From Scedosporium boydii (taxonomy: Eukaryota; Ascomycota; Sordariomycetes; Microascales; Microascaceae), in NCBI GenBank assembly GCA_002221725.1, contig NJFT01000200.1, positions 1 through 64,000 on the forward strand: a stretch of 64,000 bases of DNA, in the 5' to 3' direction. The notes beneath the pieces are model-generated. The model was not told where the DNA came from and searched no databases. It saw nothing but the letters and a program-made list of their open reading frames with translations. The position numbers and the translations under genes were made by a program. Below, one piece after another: positions 11,091 through 23,254 of the stretch. Position 1 is the first letter of the stretch; every line of letters begins with the position of its first letter.

Positions 11091-12529
11091 TTAACCCATG
11101 AAAGTGCAAATGGGCAGTCGATACTCTGTAGCCGTATCGTTAGTAGATGAACCTTAGGAACCACAGAATCTCTGGGAGGCAAGAACTTACTATCGAGAGT
11201 CCAATACCTTCTCCGAACTCCCTCCCACTCACCCTTCCCTGCTTCCTCGAGCCCCTTCATGTCTACGTCTATTACCTCCCAGTCGAGGTCTAGTCCCGCT
11301 TCGGAAAGATGCATTTCAACTACTCTGGAGTATACGTCATAGCATATCCTCCTATCCGCGCCAAGACCGTTAAAGAAGCCGAAGCGACCTTCAAAGTCCA
11401 GCAGTCCCGGAACGAACTCGGTGAAGAATAGCCTCAGCTGCGAGTAGTCCTCGCCAAAGGTATCAAAGTATATGGCGTCGTACATCTCGCCCTTCTCCAG
11501 CAGTGTTGGCAGGACATCCTGCCAGCGACCCCTGTGGACCTTGAAAGCTCCCTCTTCGGGACCGCTCTGCTCCCACTGGCTGCCGAATTTGGCGTCCGGC
11601 TTGGAGAGGTGGTCGAGGACGGCGGGGTGGGCTTCGATGATGTGATGCCTCGCTGGTTTCGTGTCTGCGAACATGGAGTCGATGATACCCATTCCGAGAC
11701 CAATGTTGAGAATGCGCTTGCCCGGCTCGAGACCTGGGAGGAGAGTGTCGACGCTCCGGCGCATGATATCAGTCTCCCAGGCCATCATGACACCGTTGCC
11801 TTCGTCGTCTACTAGTTTCCCATCCGAGTATGTGAGGGTCGATCGCAGATATTCCTCGCTCTTAATCTCCTTTTCATCGGATTCGGGCGGCTGGAAGCGC
11901 TTCTCAGGCTCTTGCTCAATCTCTAGGGCTGGCTGCGCCTCTGCGGCCTCTTCAGCTTCGGGCGGCTTCGCCTCATCATCGACGATTATTTCGGCCTCCG
12001 CTCCGGGAGCAGCCTCTTCGCCGTTCGCCTCTTCATCCTCGTCCTCTTCGGCACCAGACGATAGCCTCTCGTAACCATCCAACAAACCAAAGAGCATCTC
12101 CGCACGGACGCCTGCCTCAAGGCAGAGATTATATAGCTCTTGCCGACCGAGGCGCCAAGCTACGCAGCCGGGCGTCTCATTATTATTATCGACATCGTTC
12201 CAGATGGCGCCGGAAAAGAATAATTCGCGAACCGCCTCAATGGCTTCTTCGACAGCGCCGTCAATCTCCGCGTCCTCTCCCTCGGCGGTGCTAGTGGCAG
12301 GGGTGGCGGTATTTGGGTCGGCGGGCCCGCAAGATCGGATCGCGGCATGGAGGGGTGTCTCACCCGTGGTTGGGTCCTGGCTGCTCGCGTGACCAGGGAC
12401 ATTGAGGAGGGGCTTCAGCCCGCTGAGGTCTCGGGCCCAGGCATGGTAGAGGATTTGCTGAGCCGTGGAGGGGCAATCCGAGGATATGCGCGCCTGGAGT
12501 GAGTCGTCGATGGGAGTCGGCGAGGCCAT
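11091..12529 (-). CDS. RMT2: Protein arginine N5(delta)-methyltransferase RMT2
   Basis: Exons 12529-11191 and 11125-11091 give 457 aa; the 35-nt second exon restores the family ending KYRLPICTFMG after RRRYWTLD. RMT2 uses S-adenosylmethionine to methylate the delta nitrogen of an arginine, classically in ribosomal protein uL11 (Rpl12). An ankyrin-like N-terminal part (TTGETPLHAAIRSC, about residue 50) leads to a long acidic Glu/Ala-rich linker (about 155-225). The methyltransferase core follows, with ILNIGLGMGIIDS (SAM loop), HHIIEAHP, YDAIYFDTFGEDY and FGFFNGLGADRR. It converges with hexokinase, with under 160 bp between stop codons. The poly-acidic linker is longer than I recall for yeast Rmt2. 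Confidence 0.95.
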
Positions 12530-14030
12530 GGTTCGGCTACGGAGTCCAGCACCAGGTCTCTCGTCCTGGAACGGGAAGAGAAAAAAACCTTGCGGTCGGT
12601 GTTGCGGTTGTCGGGCTATTGAAATTTGGTTGTCTCGTTTCCGTTCTGATCGAGCTAGTTTTATGAGAGGAATCAAATATTACACTTTGCACACTATTTT
12701 TTGCGCCCTAGCAACCATTCTGCCCCTCAAAAGTTTCCGCTCCCCTCCAATGTCTGGGCTGACGTCGCTGCACGCCCACTGATGAATGCAGGTCCCCTCA
12801 GAGGTACAATGGGGGCCACGAAGGAGTGAGACACACACGTGTCATTTTCTCGTGTTTTATTGGCCAATTCAGCTGTCCGGAGCCCCACCACCGAGTAGTA
12901 CCGAGTTGCTTTATTGTACTAATTATTCCACAACAGCCTAACTCGGCTGGGATTAGTGGCACGAGTCGGTGGCTAGTGTACGAAGTATCAGAAGACGAGG
13001 GAGGAGGAAAGGTACTGCTACCTGCTGTTACACACAAGTTGCATTGTTCATCTCGTACTGGTGTCTCCGCGTGGGGTCTCAAATTGCGACTGCGCGTATG
13101 CTACGAAGTACTTTGTACACAGCTACACAGGTAGTTATGTACGAAGTACCGAATTCGCACTACTAGAGCTAACTCTATCCCGCTGAGAATGCAAGGAAGG
13201 CACGACTTCTTGCTGATGCTCCATCATTATTATCGACCTGGTTATCACCTCACCCTCTCGTTAGTTTGAACGTCACTCACACAAACCAGAGCTCAAGTTT
13301 GCTCTGGTCTTCTCAACCATTGCCATCCTTTCACTTCTGACTTGAACCTCGAGTCCACCAAGGAGCAGTTGGAGAGCTTTGTCTTTCACCTTCATTTACC
13401 ATTGTTCATTGTTCCATCATCTCGCTTAACCCCAGATCTCCCTCCCCTGCTGGTGTTACCCGTCTCTGGGCTGTCTCATAAAAAGTAGCACGGCCTTTGG
13501 CGACCATCACATCCTCTTATCTCGCCCCCCCGCCCACACCCCTCGACCGGGTTTCTGTCTTCTGAGCGATTAATTCCAATGTTTCCCGCCTAAACAGAGC
13601 GAGACGGGGGAAAAAAATCTCTTCTCAGGTATGCAACTTCTCCATTTCTGGCAAGAGACCGGTCTCCCTCCACACCTTCAATGCCTTTCAAAGGCTTCAT
13701 GATTGTTTTTCATCGTTCTGGAGCTCTCCATGGGTATCCGTAACTGGATCCATATGTGAGAAAACTACCAATCACGTTTCGTTTCCGCTCCCACGGGCCA
13801 GCCCTGTGTTTTTGTGCTAAGACGTGCCTTGAGGCGTCATCCTCTCTCGCTTTACTGTCTCGCCGGCTTTTTTTTCTTTTGCTCTCCCTCTCGCTCTCTC
13901 TCTTTCTTTCCATTCCTTCATTGCCGTGCCGCAAATGTCATTCGTGATCATTGAAGACCTAAATAGTGGACAGGTCACCTGGAAACCTAACCGCCCCGGC
14001 GCATATCGAGCCGGTCCTGGCCAGATCGTC
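12530..14030. other. Divergent upstream region RMT2 / VTC4
   Basis: 1.5 kb between divergent genes. It holds three copies of the recurrent TACGAAGTA motif (12979, 13102, 13140), a CACGTG palindrome (12836-12841) and long C/T-rich leader-like sequence before VTC4. The first in-frame ATG for VTC4 is at 13935, upstream of the canonical one at 14031. No independent gene was seen. Confidence 0.5.
12836..12841. promoter_or_regulatory. CACGTG palindrome, candidate PHO4/NUC-1 site
   Basis: Perfect CACGTG about 1.2 kb upstream of the VTC4 start and 310 bp upstream of RMT2. NUC-1/Pho4-type bHLH activators of phosphate starvation bind this core, and VTC genes are phosphate-regulated in yeast. A single 6-mer is weak evidence; three others occur in the window (26110, 37475, 53563), two of them inside genes or relics. 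Confidence 0.3.
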
Positions 14031-16591
14031 ATGAAATTCGGCGAGCAGCTCCGCGAGAGCGTCATCCCGGAGTACCAGTGGAGCTACCTCGATTACGATG
14101 GCCTAAAACAGCTTCTCAAAACTCCCTCCGGGCCAATTACCACCCTTACCGATGCCAAGGGCAAGCAGTATAGCGGCCGACAATGGGTCGACGAGGACGA
14201 AACCAAATTCGTCCGCAAGCTCGATGCCGAGCTCGACAAGGTCTTCACTAAGAAGAAGGTCAAGTCTCTCGAGATTACTCGCCGTATCCAGGTCAGCGAG
14301 CGCCATGTCCTGGACGTGGTTAGCCGCCTCAATGATCGGGGACCGAACACGCCCGGCCCTGGTGAGGAGGAATTCGTCGCTCTCGAGCAGGTCCTAAGCG
14401 ACATTATTACCGATGTGCACGACCTCGCCAAGTTTGTCCAGGTCAACTACACCGGATTCTACAAAATTATCAAGAAACATGATGTAGGTTCTTCACCTTG
14501 CCCTCGAGCCAATCTACTGCAAGAACGCGAAGGATAGCGTAAAACTAACATTGGGGTTGTCGCGCATCAGAAATTGACAGGATGGCACATTCGACCCGCC
14601 TTCGATTCGCGCCTCAAGGCGAAGCCTTTCTACAAGGGAGATTACGATGCATCAATTGTCAAGCTCTCGAAGCTTTACGACCTGGTCCGGACCCGAGGAA
14701 ATCCCGTCAAGGGAGACAGCGCTGCAGGAGGCTCGCAGGCCAACTTCGTCCGTAGCACGACGAAGTACTGGGTCCACCCGGACAACGTCATGGCTGTCAA
14801 GCTGATTATCCTGAAGCACCTACCTGTGCTCGTCTTCAACCCCAACAAAGAGTTCGAGGCAAAGGACTCGGCCATCACCTCTATCTACTACGATAACCCC
14901 GAAACCTGGGAGCTGTATGAGGGGCGCCTCAAGAAAACCGAAGGCGCTGAAGCTATTCGTCTTCGATGGTATGGCGGTATGGACACTGATACAATCTTTG
15001 TTGAGCGAAAAACGCATCGAGAGGATTGGACCGGTGAGAAGTCGGTCAAGGCCCGCTTCGCTACGAAAGAAAAGAACGTCAATGCCTACATGCGGGGAGA
15101 CCTGCTGCCTGTGGCCCTGTTTCAAAAGGCAAGAAAGGATCGCAAGAGGCCTGCAAAGGCCATCGATGAGGACGAGGCCCTCGCGTCCGAGGTCCAGTGG
15201 TCAGTCCTGAAGCACAAGTACCGGCCTGTCTGCCGATCCTTCTACAACCGAACTGCCTTCCAGCTTCCAGCGGATGCGCGAGTGCGTATCTCGCTTGATA
15301 CCGAACTCACCATGGTCCGCGAGGACAATCTCGACGGTGTCCAACGCTCCGGTGACAATTGGCGGCGAATGGATATTGGCATCGATTACCCCTTTTCCCA
15401 GCTTCCTGCTTCCGACGTTGTCCGGTTCCCATACGCCGTCCTGGAGGTCAAGCTCCAGACTCAGCACGGTCAAGAGCCCCCGGCCTGGGTGCGCCAGCTC
15501 ATCTCCAGCCACCTTGTGGAAGCCGTTCCCAAGTTTTCCAAGTTCATCCACGGCTGCGCATGCCTTTTCCCAGATAGGATCAATCTTCTGCCCTACTGGA
15601 TGCCTCAGATGGATGTCGATATTCGCAAGCCCGAGACCCACGACTTTGGCATTAGTCGACCCGGAATGACGGCGACGACCGATGAAGATGACGACGAGGA
15701 CGAGGACGATGAGGATACGTTGTCTGACACGGAAGACGAGAGGGACCTCCGACATCCGGTACTCCCTCGCAACGGCGGAACCAATGGCGAGTCTAGTAGG
15801 CATGCTACTGGCGGTAGGGGTGAAACCCGACCGCTTCTAACTGATTCCGAAAACCAAACCACGGAGAACGTAGATGTCGACGAGGCATACCCGATATACG
15901 ACTCTGACGACGAGTATGACGAGAACTATGCGCTCGAGGAGGCCCGGCGCGTAGGAGGTTGGACGTACTACTCTACTCTCATCGCAAATCAGGCACACAA
16001 GGTCAAGGATGCTGTCGCGCACGCGACCTTGAATGCATTTGAACGTCTTGCACACGCTCGTTCTAGTCAAATCGAGCGTAGCGAGCGCTTGCGCATGTTT
16101 TTCGGAAACGAACCTATCCAGACGAAGAAATTCAAGGCACCCCCAGGAAAGAAGATCTATGTTCCTATTCGTGTGGAGCCCAAAGTCTACTTTGCTGCTG
16201 AACGGACATTCCTTGGCTGGGTATGTGATCGATAGCCACCCTTTCTTTCGTTTTTACTCTTTTCCCTCGAGGCGACGTATTTACTAACCGAAAAACTTCT
16301 GTGTAGCTTGAGTACTCCATTTACATCAGCACTATCGCCGCGACTCTTCTCAACTTTGGATCGAAGGAGAACCCTCTGACGTTCGTTGTGCCGGCGCTGT
16401 ATACCATCGTCGCTGTCATGTGCCTCTTGTACTCTGTGTTTGTTTATCTGTACAGGAGTCGAGCGATCCGCGAGCGGAGAGTTGCAAAGTACCACGATGA
16501 ATGGGGCCCGACCATTCTTTGCTTGGCTCTACTCGGAGCTATCCTTGTCAACTTTGCGTTTGAGCTTCGGGCTCGGCATTTGGTGTATTAA
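14031..16591 (+). CDS. VTC4: Vacuolar transporter chaperone VTC4, polyphosphate polymerase
   Basis: Exons 14031-14483, 14571-16220 and 16307-16591 encode 795 aa. VTC4 is the catalytic subunit of the VTC complex, making polyphosphate from ATP while translocating it into the vacuole. The start at [11 protein letters not shown] matches the canonical SPX N-terminus. The SPX domain (about 1-150; [23 protein letters not shown]) senses inositol pyrophosphates. The catalytic tunnel domain follows (about 185-500) with [66 protein letters not shown] and [10 protein letters not shown]. Then an acidic linker, [20 protein letters not shown], and a C-terminal three-helix membrane domain (DUF202). It is longer than yeast Vtc4 mainly through the acidic linker. 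An ATG at 13935 would add 32 in-frame residues ahead of SPX; I prefer 14031. Confidence 0.97.
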
Positions 16592-17285
16592 ACAGTTGTC
16601 TATCGTGGGGGTTTTCTTTTCCTTGGTTTCTGTTTTTCTTTTTTATCTTTTCTCCTTTTGTTTTTTCGCGTTAGTGAAGGATGGCAGTGCAATGCGGTGC
16701 GTGAGCCACAGGTGCATGCCTTGTTCCTTCATCTCTGGTGTCTAAGTCGATCGGGGATGCAGACCAGAATGTTACTTGCATATGGATTGTGTTTGAGGCT
16801 TTCTGTACAAATAGTGTTTAGAATCCGTTCGCATTATTCGGGGAGCATGAAGCATCGAGGGAGCAAACGGGCTCTGTCTTTCATCTTATTTATAGCAAAG
16901 ATGTATTCGAAAATCGATCAGTTTCTTCTCATTTTCATCTTCTTAGGCCAATATCGATGTTGCATTTGTCGTCGTCCCTAACTTATCGATGATCCGTCTC
17001 GCAGGTGCTCTGATCGGTGGTCTGATCGGCGGAAGCAGGAAGAGGGAAGAGGACGCTCTATTGAAAGTTAAGCTATAATTAGGACATGTATTCACCGAAA
17101 TCATGCGGGTGGCGGATGATAGGATGTTTCGTAAACGCAGTGGAAGTCTAAACTATTAGGACAAATAGAGGCAGACTCGAGAGACGCTCCATGCCTTTGT
17201 AGGATCGAGAGATGAAGCTGGACCGGCATCTTCATGCATTGTTTTTATAAATCAGTTTTCGTTTCCTAGATTTCCCCTCTTTAAC
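16592..17285. other. Intergenic: VTC4 3' region and upstream region of the PLP enzyme
   Basis: About 700 bp in tandem orientation. The first part is T-rich and fits a 3' UTR; the rest is promoter-like. No conserved ORF or RNA gene was recognised. Confidence 0.45.
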
Positions 17286-17414
17286 ATGGCTCAGCCACAC
17301 ATCTATGAAAGGGTTGGATCTCTCTTATTCAACATCTCACAGTTTGTCCATTCCACATTATTTCGCGGCCTGCGTCTCTCATCCTCGTCGCTTCGGTTTC
17401 GGCCCTTTCTCACG

Positions 17415-19198
17415 ATGGCGGTTCTTCATCCCGAGTCGACACTCGGCCAGTGCATCCCTCCGTTTACCAAGTATGGCATCACCACTTATTTGCCGACGTG
17501 GGAGACGGCGTTGAGGCTCCGGGATGGGGATCCCGCCATCGCGTCTAAGCTTCAGAATATCTATCCTAGATTCATGCCCTTCGGGGATACCCGCGTGGTA
17601 TGTAGGTTCCTTATATTGTGATTTTTTATTTTATTTTTCCGGATTGAGATAAATAATAATAAAGAAAATCATAATCTTCTGTATGAGTTGGAACTAGCTA
17701 ATGATCTCTCGAACAGCTCATCGACACGCTGGGCAAGAAACTGAGTATTCCCGACGGCTCAGCAGGCTACGCCTTTACCTCACCCCAAATGCTCGCTCTC
17801 ACAAGAAAATACGGCCTCTCGGAGAAGCGCGACGAGTACCGCCTCCTCCCGGAGGAGCTCATCTTCAAATGCGTCGAGATCGACGGCATCCGCCTCTACC
17901 TGGTGTACTTCCCCCGCGTGAAAGTCAAGGGAGTCTCCGATGCCTGGCAGGAACCCGGCATTGGTCTTCCCATGCGTCTCGCGGAGAGCCTCCTCCCGCA
18001 CGTTGACTCCGCCTCGGAGATTGAATGTAACTGGGAGAACCCGCCTGCGCCAAGCTATGTTCCCGAGGGTCCCTCGCATGAGCGTCTTAGAGAGAGGATC
18101 TCCGGGCTTCTTCACCGCGCGGCGATCGATCCGGAGAAGATCAAGGTTACGTCGAAAGATGTATACCTCTACCCGACGGGGATGGCAGCGATCTACTATC
18201 TCGACCGGCTAGCGACCAGATACCGCCCCGGAAGCGTCGTTGTCCTGGGGTCTGTCTTCCACAATACCTTCCACCTCCTCAGAAATCGAGCCGGCCCCTC
18301 TGAGTTCAAGCACTTCCCGCACGTTGACGCCTCGGGCCTCGACGCATTCGACACTTGGCTCCGAGAAGAGACGGACGCTGGCCGGGATGTAAGCTATGCG
18401 ATTGTCGAATTCCCGAGCAACCCCATCCTCGTCAGCGCCGACCTGCAGCGCTTACATGCACTCTCGCGCAAATATAACTTCCTCCTCGCCGTAGACGACA
18501 CTATCGGCAGCTTCGGAAATGTCGACGTCCTCCCCACCTGCGATGTCATAGTCACGTCCCTCACCAAGACTTTCAGCGGCTATGCTGATGTGATGGGCGG
18601 ATCGGCGGTCCTCAACCCGCTCTCACCTCACTACGGCCTTGGCCTCCAAGCCCTCTACGACGCCGAATTCCACAACGAAATCTTCGCCGGCGACGTGGAC
18701 ACCTTACTCGCCAACAGCGAGAACTACCTCTCCCGCTCCGCCAAACTCGGCCAAAACGCCACCCTCCTCGCCGCACACCTCCAAACGGCATCCCTCTCAC
18801 CCACCTCCCCAATCCTAAGGGTCCACCACCCTTCTGTCGTCCCCAGCGGAGGAAACTATACGAGCCTCTACCGCCGCCCGACACCCGAATACCCGTCCCC
18901 GACATACCCCTGCCTCCTCTCCGTGGACTTCGCCTCCCTCGAGGCCACCAGGGCCTTTTACGACGCGTTGGCGTTCTATCCGGGGCCTCATCTCGGGGCG
19001 CACAAGTCGCTTTCGCTGTGCTACGGCGCTTTGCTCTTCGGTAAGGATGAGGAGGAGAAGAGGTACCAGGCTGGGTTTGGCGTTTTTCAAGAGGCCGTGA
19101 GGATATCGGTTGGGCTGGAGGAGTGGGAGGATTTGAGGGACACCGTGGATGTTGCTATTAAGGCTGCCGCTGAGGTGGGAGGCAGGACGGGGGTGTAA
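17415..19198 (+). CDS. Cystathionine gamma-synthase-like PLP enzyme (STR2 type)
   Basis: Exons 17415-17597 and 17717-19198 give 554 aa. Family: Cys/Met-metabolism PLP-dependent enzymes, in the fungal subgroup with a long N-terminal region (S. cerevisiae STR2, YML082W, YLL058W), where STR2 makes cystathionine from O-acyl-homoserine and cysteine. Seen here: an N-terminal domain (about 1-200), then VYLYPTGMAAIYYLD, VVVLGSVFHNTFHLL, IVEFPSNPILVSADL, LLAVDDTIGSFGNVD and the PLP-lysine motif TSLTKTFSGYADVMGGS with Lys about 345. A C-terminal domain ends EAVRISVGLEEWEDL. An in-frame ATG at 17286 would add 43 residues rich in Arg/Ser (FRGLRLSSSSLRFRPFL), which could be a mitochondrial presequence; the start is therefore uncertain. 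Which of the paralogous activities it has cannot be told from sequence alone. Confidence 0.88.
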
Positions 19199-19506
19199 TA
19201 TTTAAGAGTATCGGAGGATCTTCAAGGCCCGTTCAGCACGGCGAGGGAGTCATTGCATATAGATAGACGCATTACCGTTTATTTTTGTAGTAAATAAAAC
19301 AAAATCCATGAAAACTGCTAAGTGCGCCCGATGATAGCATTATTCCCAGCCCAATCCCGAACCTCACCATCTACACTCCTACACCGCGACCGCATGAATC
19401 AATGTCATATCCCCTTTTTCCCATTATCATCCCACTCTTATCAAAACCCTCTAAGAGCCAAAAAAAAAAAAAAAAAAAAGAGCCACTTCATCAATCATCC
19501 AGCTTC
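19199..19506. other. Convergent 3' region with a poly(A) tract
   Basis: 308 bp between the convergent PLP-enzyme and MCM4 stops, containing a run of about 20 A residues near 19460. No gene was seen. Confidence 0.5.
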
Positions 19507-22500
19507 TCAGGCAACGCCCGTAACTCGCCTAACCGACCTCCTCGCACCATCTCCCGTCACAACAATCAACCCCTCCATATCCAACACCCTCATCGACTCA
19601 GCAAAGTCCGCATTCTCAATCGGAACGCTCGACCCCTCCGCCACCCTCCTCGCCACATCGTTCCACTTGACCGACTGCCCGCCCGCCGTCATCTCGTCTA
19701 GCACCTTCAACACCGCCGCCTTCAGCTCTTCCTTCATGCGCCTGTCCGCCGCGCTAGTGCCCTCCGTCAGCAGACTCATATCGATACGGCCCTGGGCGTC
19801 AGTGGCCGCCGTCTTGAGCGCCGAGCGGATGAGGCGGTAGGCTTCGCGCACGTCGGCGCGCGTCACGGTAGTGGAGAGCCGCATCTTGGCGTGGGCTTCC
19901 GAGAGGCGGATCATGCTCTCGAGCTGACGCGTCGTCGCCGTGATGCGCTTCTCAGAGGCGCGGACGTCCTGGCCTAGCTTGCGCATCTCAACGTAGCAGT
20001 CCGATAGCTCTCGAGCGGCTTCAGGCTCGATGGTAGGGTGGATGTTGGCCTTTGCGTAGGAGATGTAGGAAGTGAGGAACTCGATGGGCTGGTAGAGTGG
20101 GTAAAATGTTAGATGATTACGATCGGTTATTGAAGAGAGATAGATGGATACGATGATTAGCTTACCAGAATTTCATTGTTGGATGGAGCATGTTGAGGGG
20201 TATCCTCCAAATACATGGACAACAGATGCTTAGCAAGGCGCCTGTCATTCTTCTCATCCACGCGGTCAAGAATGAGGTAGACAAGGTCAAATCGAGACAG
20301 CAACGTGGGCGGCAGATCAATGTTTTGCGGTACAGGGAGATTGGGGTTGTATCGACTGCCAATGGGGTTGGCTGATGCGAGGATGCTAGTCCTAGCATTA
20401 AGGGTAGTGATAATGCCAGCCTTGGCAACCGAAACGGTCTGCTGTTCCATCACTTCGTGGAGCACGGATCGCGTGGCATCAGACATCTTGTCGAACTCGT
20501 CGATGCAGCAGACACCTCCGTCAGACAGGACGAGGGCACCAGACTCTAGGACCAGTTGTCGAGTCTCGGGGTCACGGGTGACATAGGCCGTCAAACCCAC
20601 GGCCGAAGAACCCTTTCCGCTCGTGTAGACACCTCGGGGGGCAATCTTGTGGACGTACGAGAGAAGTTGCGACTTCGACGTAGACGGGTCACCGCACAGG
20701 AGAACGTTGATGTCGCCTCGGTAGCGGGGGCTACCACCCTTGGCGAACGACTTGTTCGTGCCGCCAAAGAGCTGCAGAAGGATACCCTTCTTGACGTCGT
20801 CCATCTCGTAAATTGAGGGGGCCAAAGACCGCGACAAAAGCTCGTAGATGTCCTCCCGGACTGCAGTCTGCTTAATCTTTTCTTCCTCCTCCGGGGTAAC
20901 CTTGCGGGTCTCGGGGATGAGATTCTCCTCGTTGCTGGTAGCCTGTTCCTCGGCCTCGTGACCCTCGACGGCCAGCGTGGACGGGTCGACACCGAGGCGC
21001 TTCTTGTCAACCTTTTGAATGTGGAGGACATCCACGTAGGTCTTGAAGACGCTCTTGACAGTTCTCTGGCGAGGGTTAACTCGCACAGGGCTAGCCCGAA
21101 AAACACCAGTGATCTGGACACGGTCACCAGCTTTGCAGAAGTCGACCAACTCGTTGTATACACAGACCGAAACGGAGTGGGGGGTCTGGCCAGGAGGAAC
21201 CATATCCGGGGTCTCCTGAAGCTTGATAACCTGCTTATCGCTGAACTCGCACCTGTTGTGGACGATCTGCATCGAATTCTTGGAGGCACAGATCTGGCGA
21301 GGACACTCTGTAGGCTCCCTGATCCTGCCACGCTCAAGCTCGACATTGGTTGTATGACCGCAGATATTGCATTTGAAAAAAGCATCCCTCATATCTGGGA
21401 TAACTGGTGTCGTTCGGATAACCAAACCCTTGATGGAGATGAGATGGTCCATATCAGAGGGGTTGAGCTCTCGCAAATTGGTCGTCTTCTCAAGACCGAA
21501 AGGCCGAACGACGTAAGTCGTCTTCTCAATCTGCTCCTCAACGGACGGATGGAGCCCCCTGGAAGAGGGGGTCGGCTCGGGATGGTCCGAGCTGGGGAAC
21601 ACCGGCTCAGAGCTCTGGCTGGGGTTCAACTGGCCGGCGCTGCTCTGCGAACGATCCTTGAGCGCACCTTTCGTGGCGAGCTCAAGAACCGTATCTTTTA
21701 CGGCCTGATCCATAACAGGAACGATTTCCTGGGGATAGAGAATGAGCTGGTGATACAGTTTTCGCGTGGGTGGGTAGAGCTTCAGGTCGCCAACGTCGAG
21801 ATACAGTCTTGTAGTGCCTAGTAAGAGCATAGTCTCTAAGGCTTCTAGGTAGGGCTTCGAGGTGGCATCGGGGGAAGTCCTAATCTCATCATCGGATAGA
21901 CCATCACGATACATTTGGTACTTCTTGGTGAAATTGCGTAGGAAGTCATTGAAAGACATAAACGAGTCCTCGATCGACACAGTAGTACCCCAGACAACGC
22001 CGTGGCCAGCTCCGCCAAGGACATCCGCCTCGGAAGTTGTAGGATCCCTATTGCCGAACGTGCTTGTCTCTGAGGGGCCCTCTTGAATGACTCGGCCGAC
22101 ATCATCAAGAATGACTCTCCTAGGCGGTTGAGGTGTCCGGGCAATGTTGAGGTCTGAGTGGATATCTCCGCGGAAAGCGCGGCCGCTCGAAGGGCCGGCT
22201 CGAACAAAAAGTCCGCTGCTCTCGCTACGAAGGTCAGAATGTTGACGTGTCGACGAGCGACCAGGGCTGGAACTCGGGTCATATCGAATGGGAGAGGACT
22301 CTGTAAGAATGGAAACGATCATTAGCTACGAAACTAACGTTGAGTCATTGACAGAGGAAGTTGAAACGTACGGCCCGCAAGTGCACCGCTGGCACGAGGG
22401 GTGCGATCACCCATAGATTGAGTATCGCTCATCTGCCTCAGGGGCGAGCTTGGCGCCTCAGAGATACCGTTGCCAGTCGTCTGGGTATCATGTTGGAGAG

Positions 22501-22726
22501 GAGACGAGACATCGTTGTCCTGGCTTCGGCTGCCGCCGCGCCTAGCAGGCGACGACGACTGATAGAACAAAGGGCTAGAGGCTAGTTGGCTTTGGCGAGT
22601 AGCCCGGGGTGTCGCGCCAGCCTGCGAGCCCTGGGAAGCTGCTGGGACGGGACTGCTGCTCCTGGGCGCCTCCGAGTTTCTCACTGACCGCCTCGGCGTC
22701 TGGCGCCTTTTCGAAGGTGAAGACAT
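19507..22726 (-). CDS. MCM4: DNA replication licensing helicase subunit MCM4
   Basis: Exons 22726-22372, 22300-20166 and 20088-19507 give 1,023 aa. MCM4 is one of six subunits of the MCM2-7 replicative helicase. The Ser/Pro/Arg-rich N-terminal tail (about 1-190, many SP/TP/SSP sites) is the typical target of DDK and CDK. Then the MCM N-domain with a C4 zinc finger (CNICG...CPRQIC, about residue 425) and the AAA+ core follow. The core has Walker A GDPSTSKSQLL (about 655), GLTAYVTRDPETRQLVLESG, Walker B CCIDEFDKM, ASANPIGSRYN and arginine finger LLSRFDLVYLI. The C-terminal winged-helix region is encoded by exon 3. It is divergent from zeta-COP across about 530 bp that carry two MCB boxes. Confidence 0.97.
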
Positions 22727-23254
22727 GTCTGATGCTCTGCGATTTCGATATCCGACCTCTTCCGCTTCTTGGGATTTTGCTGAGAGATTGGTGGGCCTTT
22801 GTGAAAGGGCAGAATGGGAAGTTGGGGATTGAGGGGTATGACGATGCAGAGAAATTGGGGGGAAATAGTTCATCCGCTTGTCACTCGTCGAAAAATCAAT
22901 TAAACCAGACGCGTTCAGGGGACGCGTTCCACTTTACGCGCTCGTATGGTCCGTGCACATAATGCAACTTCCCGGTCGAGACCAGGGCGCAGTTTTTCCC
23001 GGGTTTAACCAGATTCCAGAGGCTAAGCCGTCAACAGGTGGTGGCTTGTGTCAGTCTCCCACATAGGGCCCCACCAAGCCAAAAGGAGCGGGAAGCGCAC
23101 CGTGGCATCCATCCCATTGATATTGGCAGAAAGGAGCTTCAGACACCAGCGCAAGCTGTATTCAAGACGAGATATATCTCCTCTCGAAACTTGCGATAAC
23201 CTCCGCTACTTTGCGCCTCTCTCCGAACCAGGTCGGTTACGGGATCTTGCAACC
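22727..23254. other. Shared divergent promoter of MCM4 and zeta-COP
   Basis: 528 bp between the two start codons, containing two MluI boxes listed separately. No ORF with conserved features. Confidence 0.5.
22909..22927. promoter_or_regulatory. Two MluI cell-cycle boxes (ACGCGT) upstream of MCM4
   Basis: ACGCGT at 22909-22914 and again at 22922-22927, seven bases apart, with a further ACGCGC at 22936. They lie about 185-200 bp upstream of the MCM4 ATG. ACGCGT is the core site of the MBF complex (Mbp1/Swi6 type) that drives G1/S genes, including replication genes, in fungi. The sites are read directly; their function is inferred. Confidence 0.6.

Noticed and set aside
20958..21821. 287-codon plus-strand ORF
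   Set aside because: Antisense shadow of the MCM4 coding exon.
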